This document shows positions 6,726 through 11,803 of a stretch of DNA of 13,487 nt, piece after piece. This DNA is from Eubacterium sp. GTDB taxonomy: Bacteria; Bacillota_A; Clostridia; Lachnospirales; Lachnospiraceae. The stretch is taken from positions 1-13,487 of the forward strand of contig JAFVEX010000081.1 in assembly GCA_017475785.1 (NCBI GenBank), read 5' to 3'. How positions within the stretch are numbered: the stretch's first letter is position 1; the number at the start of each line of letters is the position of its first letter. Made by a program: the position numbers and the translations under genes. The notes under the pieces were generated by a model that saw only the letters and a list, made by a program, of their open reading frames with translations, made no database searches and was not told where the DNA came from.

Positions 6726-7424
6726 TTACTCCTGCCAGGCGTCTACCTGCGCGTCCTGAATTCCTGCGATATTCCGGATGTATACCAGGATTTTTTCTGC
6801 GTCTGTGACGGAATCCGCAAACAGTGAAATGCGGGCGGAGTAGAGAGAAGTCTTTTTGTCTGCGGTGATAATCTGCAGGTTGGTGATCGTCATGTTGTGG
6901 TCCTTGCAGCACCGGAGAACGTCATCCAGCGAGTTTTTTGCGCTGTACTGAAGCGACAGCTGAAAGAGAGGCGCGTGCCGGATGCGTGTTCCGACGTTTC
7001 CAAAATAGACCTCAGCGAACAGGATCAGGGCCGCGGCCAGGATGCCGCCCTCATAAAAGCCGGCGCCGATCGCAAGGCCGACGATACCGGTCGCCCAGAG
7101 TCCGGCTGCCGTTGTCAGACCCTTGACGGCGTTCCGGCGGGTCACGAAAATCGTTCCGGCGCCGATGAAACCGAGGCCGGTGATGACCTGCGCGCCGAGA
7201 CGCGAGACGTCCGCCGGCATGTGCATGTTCAAAAACGTGTAGTGCCCGGTCAGTGAGGCGACTGTGGCGCCAACGCACACCAGAATGTGCGTGCGGAAAC
7301 CGGCGGGCCGGTTTTTGGAGGAACGCTCCAGACCGATCAGCGCACCCAGTGTAAACGACAGGCACAGGCGCAGCAGAGTCGAGGCGAATGTGATGGTTCT
7401 GAGGTTGTTAAAGATGGACAGCAT
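6726..7424 (-). CDS. MgtC/SapB-family membrane protein, copy 1
   Basis: A 232-residue protein with an N-terminal MgtC membrane domain and a C-terminal cytoplasmic ACT-like domain (roughly from 150). Signature elements are RPAGFRTHILVCVGA (39-53), GLGFIGAGTIF (83-93) and GLTTAAGLWATGIVGLAIGAGFY (102-124). MgtC relatives affect growth at low magnesium and inhibit or tune membrane energetics in pathogens; the role in this organism is open. The start at 7424 follows AAAGGAG; an ATG 21 nt upstream would put that SD inside the gene. It lies 58 bp after a second MgtC paralogue on the same strand. No magnesium P-type ATPase lies beside it, unlike the mgtCB arrangement of enterics. Confidence 0.9.
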   Translation of the reverse strand: MLSIFNNLRTITFASTLLRLCLSFTLGALIGLERSSKNRPAGFRTHILVCVGATVASLTGHYTFLNMHMPADVSRLGAQVITGLGFIGAGTIFVTRRNAVKGLTTAAGLWATGIVGLAIGAGFYEGGILAAALILFAEVYFGNVGTRIRHAPLFQLSLQYSAKNSLDDVLRCCKDHNMTITNLQIITADKKTSLYSARISLFADSVTDAEKILVYIRNIAGIQDAQVDAWQE

Positions 7425-7482
7425 AGAAACTCCTTTTCTATACATTTTTTCTTGAACTTGCGGTGCGGTTTTGATGAGAGAA

Positions 7483-8217
7483 TCATGAAATCAGTTCCTG
7501 GATCGACTGCACGCAGGGCAGCTCGGCGACAGACGTCAGCATATTGGAATGCGAGATGTTCTCTTTGCTCAGCGTCATCTCGATAATCGCGGAAGGATAC
7601 TTTTCATCCTTCCTTTTTTTGCGCGCGAAATCAAGCTCATGGATCTCAGCGTTCTGGGATTTGATGACGGCAACGATTTTTTCGATATCCTCCAGCTTGT
7701 TGAACTCGACAAACATGGTCAGATGGCGGAGGCGGCGCTTAAACGCGGGTTCGAGCGGAAACAGGACATCCAGCACCAGAATGATGATGACCAGGACGAT
7801 GATGACGCATTCATAGAAGCCGGCACCGGCCGCAAGCCCCATACAGGCACAGGCAAACAGGCCGGTGGCGGTCGTCAGGCCTTCCACCTGCTGTTTCGTG
7901 TCGGTGATGATGGTTCCCGCGGCAATGAAGCCGATGCCGGAAAGTACCTGCGCCGCGTACCGCGAGCCGTCAAAGCGCAGACTCTCTGCCGCGACTGCGT
8001 CCGACCACTGCGTAGTAAGCATGTGATATTCGTAGGACGCCAGCAGAAGCGTCAGCGCGGCGCCGATGCTGATCAGCATGAAGGTGCGCAGCCCTGCGGT
8101 CTTGCGCTTGCGCGAGCGGCCGTATCCGATGACGCCTCCTGCCAGCATGGCGAGAATAAGCCGCAGGAATATGGACAGCATGTGGAATTCTCTTAAATAA
8201 TCAAGAATTTCAAGCAT
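7483..8217 (-). CDS. MgtC/SapB-family membrane protein, copy 2
   Basis: A 244-residue paralogue of the downstream gene. The MgtC membrane signature is present as KTAGLRTFMLISIGAALTLLL (39-59), GIGFIAAGTII (94-104) and GLTTATGLFACACMGLAAGAGFYE (113-136), followed by a very hydrophobic helix VIIVLVIIILVLDVLF and a charged C-terminal domain with KKRKDEK. Relative to copy 1 the GFRTH motif reads GLRTF, losing the His, and FIGAGT reads FIAAGT, so the two are clearly diverged. The ATG at 8217 overlaps the stop codon of a candidate leader ORF, and its SD, GAGGAG about 10 nt upstream, lies within that ORF. Another ATG 12 codons in has no SD. Function is as uncertain as for copy 1. Confidence 0.88.
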   Translation of the reverse strand: MLEILDYLREFHMLSIFLRLILAMLAGGVIGYGRSRKRKTAGLRTFMLISIGAALTLLLASYEYHMLTTQWSDAVAAESLRFDGSRYAAQVLSGIGFIAAGTIITDTKQQVEGLTTATGLFACACMGLAAGAGFYECVIIVLVIIILVLDVLFPLEPAFKRRLRHLTMFVEFNKLEDIEKIVAVIKSQNAEIHELDFARKKRKDEKYPSAIIEMTLSKENISHSNMLTSVAELPCVQSIQELIS

Positions 8218-8323
8218 AGAAATCGTACTCCTCGGAATCTGAACGGTTCAAATTGATCAGCGTTTCAGAACGGTTCAAATTGATCAGTGTTTCAGAACGG
8301 TTCAAATTGATCAGTGTTTCCAA
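8210..8323 (-). CDS. Candidate leader peptide with three 9-residue repeats
   Basis: A 37-codon ORF starting with TTG at 8323, with GGAGG (8330-8334) 6 nt upstream. It encodes an initial residue, then ETLINLNRS three times, then DSEEYDFYA and TGA. The stop overlaps the mgtC-like ATG (ATGCTTGA), and two of its Glu codons are the GAGGAG SD of that gene, so translational coupling is expected. The three 27-nt repeat units differ at only two positions, ACA to ACG and TCT to TCA, both synonymous. Leader ORFs control mgtC in Salmonella through mgtM and mgtP; this peptide does not resemble those. No homology is known to me. It could instead be a DNA or RNA repeat that happens to stay open. Confidence 0.5.
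   Translation of the reverse strand: METLINLNRSETLINLNRSETLINLNRSDSEEYDFYA
8240..8320. repeat. Tandem repeat, 3 x 27 bp
   Basis: Three head-to-tail copies of a 27-bp unit containing GAACGGTTC and TGATCA, both near or true palindromes. Two units are identical and the third has two differences. The period is a multiple of three and the block is in frame within the candidate leader ORF. Confidence 0.95.
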
Positions 8324-8472
8324 AGATTGCCTCCAGACGGACAGAAAAGTGGAAATGACAAAAGAGCCTCCGCCCCGTGCGCAGACACACAGAGCGGCGA
8401 CTTCTACAGAGCAGCGGCTTCTTATTTCCACGGCCTTCTTTCCGGCAGGCAATCTTTTTTACATAACCTGCC
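8322..8472 (-). promoter_or_regulatory. Candidate RNA switch controlling the leader ORF
   Basis: On the minus strand, AAAGATTGCCT (8447-8457) is perfectly complementary over 11 bp to AGGCAATCTTT (8322-8332), which covers part of the leader SD and the first bases of its TTG. The upstream copy overlaps CCTGCC (8444-8449), which can pair instead with GGCAGG (8467-8472). The two pairings share CCT and exclude each other, so one would hide and the other free the SD. The remaining 8333-8443 stretch shows no gene. No ligand-binding motif or clear promoter is recognised. Confidence 0.4.
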
Positions 8473-8499
8473 TCATAACACTTTTGACAGGAACTGTAT

Positions 8500-8784
8500 T
8501 TACAGCTCCTCGAACAGATCGACGACCGGCTCGCCGTCGCACAGCTCGACCAGCTTCGGGAACGTGCCGGTGAAGTGCTCGGTTGCGTTGTGGATGTCGA
8601 TGGCGGCCTGATCCTTCCAGAACTCGATGAAGGTGAGGCACTGCGGGTCAGCGAGGCTGACGTTCAGCGTGTAGAGGATATTTCCCTCTTCTGCGCGGGA
8701 CTTCTCGATCAGATCTTTGGTGAGTGCCTTGAAGTTCTCCACTTCGCCTGCTTTGACGGGCATTTTTGCTACGATTTTGATCAT
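8500..8784 (-). CDS. ABM-domain protein (YgiN-like putative quinol monooxygenase)
   Basis: A 94-residue protein matching the antibiotic biosynthesis monooxygenase (ABM) fold. MIKIVAKMPVKAGEVENFKAL opens the first strand and helix, followed by an acidic EEGNILYTLNVSL strand, FIEFWKDQAAIDIHNATEHF (the typical E-x-W-x-D...H-x-x-x-x-H-F segment, about 53-71) and a C-terminal DLFEEL tail. Small dimeric members such as YgiN act on quinols, but many have no known substrate and lack fixed cofactors. The ATG follows AGGAGG. The MgtC-like genes follow on the same strand, with 176 bp before the leader ORF and no clear terminator, so read-through is possible. The substrate is unknown. Confidence 0.85.
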   Translation of the reverse strand: MIKIVAKMPVKAGEVENFKALTKDLIEKSRAEEGNILYTLNVSLADPQCLTFIEFWKDQAAIDIHNATEHFTGTFPKLVELCDGEPVVDLFEEL

Positions 8785-8921
8785 GGTGATACCTCCTGTG
8801 ATGGGAAATTACTGCGTCTGATACCGCCAGACAATCTGCATTGACATGTATGGAACCGGAAGTCCCATATGCGGCATAAGACCTATAATTACATTGTACA
8901 GGCCATGGTATGAATGATCAA

Positions 8922-8963
8922 TTGGAATTTTTGGATCGAAATTTTCAGGTCGGAATTTTTGGC
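8922..8963. repeat. Three imperfect 14-nt direct repeats
   Basis: Units at 8922-8935, 8936-8949 and 8950-8963 follow the pattern TYGRAATTTTYRGN without gaps. The first and third are nearly identical (TTGGAATTTTTGGA and TCGGAATTTTTGGC). They lie upstream of the YjbQ promoter and may be regulator sites or chance AT-rich repetition. Confidence 0.45.
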
Positions 8964-8993
8964 TGTTGTTTTGTATGTTAACCATTCATAATC

Positions 8994-9030
8994 ATGCTAT
9001 AATATCTATATTATGCTATAATATCTATAT
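8994..9030 (+). promoter_or_regulatory. Duplicated extended -10 promoter of the YjbQ gene
   Basis: An 18-nt block ATGCTATAATATCTATAT occurs twice (8994-9011 and 9013-9030; period 19). Each copy holds TGCTATAAT, an extended -10 (TG-N-TATAAT), at 8998-9003 and 9017-9022. Neither has a good -35, which fits extended -10 promoters. The start codon is at 9051, so transcripts from the second copy would have a leader of about 20 nt. Confidence 0.7.
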
Positions 9031-9050
9031 ACGGAAGGGAGGTGCTTCTT

Positions 9051-9455
9051 ATGGCAAAAATCATCGGTTTTTCGGTAAAGACAGATAAGCACACACAGAT
9101 GATCGACATCACCCGTCAGGTGCAGGGCGCTGTCCGGGAGAGCAATGTGGACCGCGGCCTCTGCGTCGTTTTTGTGCCGCACACGACGGCGGCCGTCACG
9201 ATCAACGAAAATGCGGATCCGGACGTGGTGCGCGATTTCACGATGGAAATCAACAAGATCGTGCCCTGGGAGGACGGATACCATCACCAGGAGGGAAATT
9301 CCGCCGCGCACCTGAAAGCCAGCATGATCGGTTTCTCCGAGACCATTCTGATAGAGGACGGCCGTCTGGTGCTCGGGACATGGCAGGGCATTTATTTCTG
9401 TGAGTTCGACGGACCGAGGTCAAGAAAGGTATATGTAAAGGTGATGGAAGGCTGA
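9051..9455 (+). CDS. yjbQ: YjbQ/UPF0047-family protein (secondary thiamine-phosphate synthase-like)
   Basis: A 134-residue single-domain cytoplasmic protein of the YjbQ family (UPF0047), full length. Family blocks are all visible: PHTTAAVTINENADPDV (43-59), HHQEGNSAAHLKASMIG (78-94) and LGTWQGIYFCEFDGPR (108-123). The conserved His residues in these blocks form the putative active site. The family was named after weak thiamine-phosphate synthase activity that complements E. coli thiE mutants; the physiological function is unsettled. The ATG at 9051 follows GGGAGG by 8 nt; an upstream in-frame start at 9042 overlaps the SD and is rejected. It is transcribed from the duplicated promoter and is followed 74 bp later by the hydrogenase gene on the same strand. 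Confidence 0.92.
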   Translation: MAKIIGFSVKTDKHTQMIDITRQVQGAVRESNVDRGLCVVFVPHTTAAVTINENADPDVVRDFTMEINKIVPWEDGYHHQEGNSAAHLKASMIGFSETILIEDGRLVLGTWQGIYFCEFDGPRSRKVYVKVMEG

Positions 9456-9478
9456 CTGAAGAATGATGGGAAGGCCCC

Positions 9479-9495
9479 AAAACTGCCGGTTTTTT
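9479..9495 (+). terminator. Weak intrinsic terminator after the YjbQ gene
   Basis: AAAAC (9479-9483) and GTTTT (9489-9493) form a 5-bp stem with a 5-nt loop and end in a T6 run. The stem is short, so read-through into the hydrogenase gene is plausible. No clear separate promoter for the hydrogenase is seen in 9456-9529. Confidence 0.4.
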
Positions 9496-9529
9496 AGCGC
9501 TTAATAAAGAAAGAATCGAGAGGCATTAT

Positions 9530-11002
9530 ATGGTTACAACAAATGATAAAGGGATTATTTCGTTCAAGCATAAGGTGATGGAAGAGGTCTGCCGGCTTGC
9601 CTGGGATGACAATCTGAATGATAAGACCATGGAGGAACTGGTCTATAAGCTGATTGAGGGGCCAAAACCTGTCTACCGATGCTGCATCTATAAAGAACGT
9701 GAAATTACGCGTGAGAGGATTCGTCTGGCCTGCAGGGAAAACCCGGAGCCCGGAAATGAGTCGGAAAATATTGTTCAGGTCATCAAGCCGGCCTGTGATG
9801 ACTGTCCGATTTCGGCTTACTCTGTAACAGATAACTGCCGTTATTGTCTCGGGAAGGCATGTATCAATACCTGCAAATTCGGTGCGCTGGAGTACGGTGC
9901 CGGCAGGATGCATATCGACGCCGCAAAATGCAAGGAGTGCGGAATGTGCGCAAAGGCCTGTCCATATGGTGCGATCGTGCATCTGGAGCGGCCCTGCAAG
10001 AAGGCCTGTCCTGTTGATGCAATTACTTATGATGAGTATGGATATTGTCAGATTAATGAGTCCAAGTGCGTGCAGTGCGGGCACTGTATTCACAGCTGCC
10101 CGTTTGGAGCGATTGCTTCCAAGACCGACCTGGTTCCGATCATCAGGGCAATTAAGTCCGGTAAGGAAGTGATTGCAATGTGTGCACCTGCAACAGAGGG
10201 ACAGTTCGGAAGGGAAGTGACTATGGGCTCGGTCAGAAAGTCGCTGCTTGCACTCGGATTTGCCGATATGATCGAGGTGGGGCTCGGAGGCGATATGACG
10301 GCTGCATATGAGGCTGAGGAATGGTCATTGGCTAAAAAAGAAGGCCGGAAGATGACAACATCCTGCTGTCCGGCGTTTATCAACATGCTGAGAAAACATT
10401 TTCCGGAAGTGTATGAGGCAAATATGTCTGAGACAGTTTCTCCGATGTGTGCAATTTCCCGCTACCTGAAAGCGACGCGCCCCGGATGCGTCACGGTCTT
10501 CGTCGGCCCATGCATTGCCAAAAAATCAGAGTCGAGAGATCTCTCTGTTCCGGATAATGCAGACTTTGTGATCACATACGGAGAACTGCACGCAATGCAG
10601 ATGTCCCGCGATATTGATTTCATCGTGTCAGATGAAGTATATCAGGAGGCATCTGTCTGGGGCAAGAAATTCGCAGGCAGCGGAGGCGTCGCAAGCGCGG
10701 TGCTGGAGGTCATGCAGGAACGGGGTGAAGATACCTCAGACATCAGGCTGCTGAAATGCGCAGGAGGAGCAGAGTGCAAGAAGGCAATCCAGCTGCTCAG
10801 ACTCGGAAGACTTCCGGAGGATTTTGTCGAAGGAATGATGTGCCCGGGCGGCTGTGTGGGCGGCCCGTCACGGCATGCGACTGATATGGAAATCGGGAGA
10901 AACCGCAAGACCATGCTCGAACAGGCAGATGACCGGAAAGTACTGGAGAACCTAAAAAACTACCCGATGGATCAGTTTTCGATGTTCCGCGACGGACATT
11001 GA
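9530..11002 (+). CDS. Monomeric [FeFe] hydrogenase, group B
   Basis: A 490-residue cytoplasmic iron-sulfur protein. The N-terminal half has Cys-rich segments at 89-115 and two classic ferredoxin cluster motifs, C134-x2-C137-x2-C140-x3-C144 and C180-x2-C183-x2-C186-x3-C190, with an extra C156/C160 pair. The catalytic half has the three H-cluster motifs: TSCCP (277-281), GPCIAKK (326-332, Cys328) and CPGGC (Cys438, Cys442). Wording such as TSCCPAF and GPCIAKK, rather than FTSCCPGW and MPCxxKKxE, places it in group B instead of the prototypical group A. The H-cluster reversibly reduces protons with ferredoxin-type electrons; group B enzymes are little characterised. The ATG follows GAGAGG by about 8 nt. 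The maturases HydEFG are not in the window. It precedes NuoE/NuoF-like genes in a separate transcription unit. Confidence 0.9.
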   Translation: MVTTNDKGIISFKHKVMEEVCRLAWDDNLNDKTMEELVYKLIEGPKPVYRCCIYKEREITRERIRLACRENPEPGNESENIVQVIKPACDDCPISAYSVTDNCRYCLGKACINTCKFGALEYGAGRMHIDAAKCKECGMCAKACPYGAIVHLERPCKKACPVDAITYDEYGYCQINESKCVQCGHCIHSCPFGAIASKTDLVPIIRAIKSGKEVIAMCAPATEGQFGREVTMGSVRKSLLALGFADMIEVGLGGDMTAAYEAEEWSLAKKEGRKMTTSCCPAFINMLRKHFPEVYEANMSETVSPMCAISRYLKATRPGCVTVFVGPCIAKKSESRDLSVPDNADFVITYGELHAMQMSRDIDFIVSDEVYQEASVWGKKFAGSGGVASAVLEVMQERGEDTSDIRLLKCAGGAECKKAIQLLRLGRLPEDFVEGMMCPGGCVGGPSRHATDMEIGRNRKTMLEQADDRKVLENLKNYPMDQFSMFRDGH

Positions 11003-11124
11003 TGCAGGTACTGTCGCGAATGAGATACCCGGCAGTTTGCAGGTAAGACAGAGTGGTTGACGATGATTCATTCAAGGTTGTAAAAAATTACCCAAAAAAG
11101 ACGCAACATGTTACAAATAAAGTT

Positions 11125-11164
11125 AAAACCGCCTAATTATCTTCGGGTAACGGGGCGGTTTTTT
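11125..11164 (+). terminator. Intrinsic terminator downstream of the [FeFe] hydrogenase gene
   Basis: AAAACCGCC (11125-11133) pairs perfectly with GGCGGTTTT (11154-11162), and the T-run continues to 11164. The apical part forms a second stem, TTATC and GGTAA, around a TTCG tetraloop. This is a strong intrinsic terminator and separates the hydrogenase from the next unit. Confidence 0.9.
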
Positions 11165-11185
11165 GTTAAAAAAGACAAGTTTCCC

Positions 11186-11243
11186 ATTGTTTCAGACTAT
11201 TGTTTCATATATAATTAATGCATAACGTTATATTTGTGAAACA
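11186..11243 (+). promoter_or_regulatory. Promoter with repeated TTGTTTCA elements for the NuoE/NuoF-like genes
   Basis: The -35 TTGTTT (11187-11192), a 17-bp spacer and a perfect TATAAT (11210-11215) form the promoter. ATTGTTTCA occurs at 11186-11194 and again at 11199-11207, 13 bp apart, so the first copy covers the -35 and the second lies in the spacer. An inverted copy, TGAAACA, lies at 11237-11243. The repeated element may be an operator. A redox regulator such as Rex is conceivable, but its full palindrome is absent. Confidence 0.65.
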
Positions 11244-11248
11244 TGATC

Positions 11249-11290
11249 GCACGCTGTTCAAAAAATATAGAGTTTTTTTCAACAGCGTGC
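11249..11290 (+). other. Hairpin in the 5' leader of the NuoE-like gene
   Basis: GCACGCTGTT (11249-11258) and AACAGCGTGC (11281-11290) form a perfect 10-bp stem. After one C-C mismatch, A6 and T6-7 can extend it by about 6 pairs, leaving a loop of about 7 nt. The T-run is inside the hairpin, so it is not a terminator. It sits about 20 nt before the SD and could protect the mRNA or regulate translation. Confidence 0.7.
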
Positions 11291-11323
11291 AATTTGTGTT
11301 TCGCAGGCAAGGAGGGTATATCG

Positions 11324-11803
11324 ATGTTGGAAGAGGCTTATTATCAGAAGGCGGATGAGATTATCGAACATTACGGTAAGAAAGCCGCGTCTCTGATTCC
11401 GATCATGCAGGATATTCAGGCTGAATATCGCTATTTGCCCGGTGAGCTGCTGACTTATGTGGCAAGCCAGATTGGAATTACAGAGGAAAAAGCGTACAGT
11501 GTTGCGACCTTCTACGAGAACTTCTCGTTTGAGCAGAAGGGCAAGTACGTCGTAAAGGTCTGTGACGGAACTGCCTGTCACGTGCGTAAGTCCGTGCCGA
11601 TTCTGGAAGCATTCCAGAAAGAACTCGGACTGAGCGCAAAGAAGCATACGTCAGATGACATGCTGTTCACGGTTGAGACAGTTTCCTGCCTCGGCGCGTG
11701 CGGTCTTGCACCGACTGTCATGGTCAACGAAGACGTGCATCCGAAGATGACCCCGGAGAAGGTACAGGAGTTGATCCAGGAATTGCGAGGTGATAAGAAA
11801 TGA
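11324..11803 (+). CDS. NuoE-like [2Fe-2S] subunit of an NAD(P)H-linked hydrogenase
   Basis: A 159-residue thioredoxin-fold ferredoxin of the NuoE/HydC/HndA family, full length. An N-terminal helical part (YYQKADEIIEHYGKKAASLIPIMQDIQAEYRYLP) leads to the [2Fe-2S] domain with Cys80-x4-Cys85 (CDGTAC) and Cys122-x3-Cys126 (CLGAC). The segment AYSVATFYENFSF is typical of the family. It relays single electrons next to the flavin subunit. The ATG at 11324 follows AGGAGG; an in-frame ATG at 11243 has no SD and would translate through the leader hairpin, so it is rejected. Its stop overlaps the start of the NuoF-like gene by 4 bp (ATGA), so the two are coupled. The family also serves formate dehydrogenases, so the partner is not certain. 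Confidence 0.9.
   Translation: MLEEAYYQKADEIIEHYGKKAASLIPIMQDIQAEYRYLPGELLTYVASQIGITEEKAYSVATFYENFSFEQKGKYVVKVCDGTACHVRKSVPILEAFQKELGLSAKKHTSDDMLFTVETVSCLGACGLAPTVMVNEDVHPKMTPEKVQELIQELRGDKK

Larger units (their letters stand above)
8785..9050. other. Divergent intergenic region between ABM and YjbQ genes
   Basis: This region should hold promoters for both divergent genes. On the plus side a duplicated -10 region is clear (separate entry). A TATAAT also occurs at 8884-8889 without a good -35. Three imperfect 14-nt direct repeats lie at 8922-8963. No convincing minus-strand promoter for the ABM gene was found. Confidence 0.5.
11003..11323 (+). other. Intergenic region between the group B hydrogenase and NuoE-like gene
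   Basis: This 321-bp gap holds, in order, an unremarkable 120-bp stretch, the hydrogenase terminator, a promoter with repeated TTGTTTCA elements, a 10-bp palindrome ATAACGTTAT (about 11222-11231) near the transcription start, and a hairpin leader ahead of the NuoE-like SD. No gene is seen in it. A TTGACG at about 11058 with an AT-rich -10-like stretch is not convincing as a promoter. Confidence 0.6.

Noticed and set aside
8240..8321. 27-bp repeats as a CRISPR array
   Set aside because: The units are directly head to tail with no spacers, and no cas genes are present.
8253..8573. Plus-strand open frame over the 27-bp repeats
   Set aside because: It has no SD and no downstream partner. The minus-strand frame has an SD and an overlap with a real gene.
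11233..11243. Rex operator half-site TTGTGAA
   Set aside because: Only one half is present and the second half of the palindrome is missing, so the call is not supported.
11243..11323. N-terminal extension of the NuoE-like protein from an upstream ATG
   Set aside because: There is no SD, and the extension would run through the leader hairpin. The ATG at 11324 has AGGAGG and matches the usual length.
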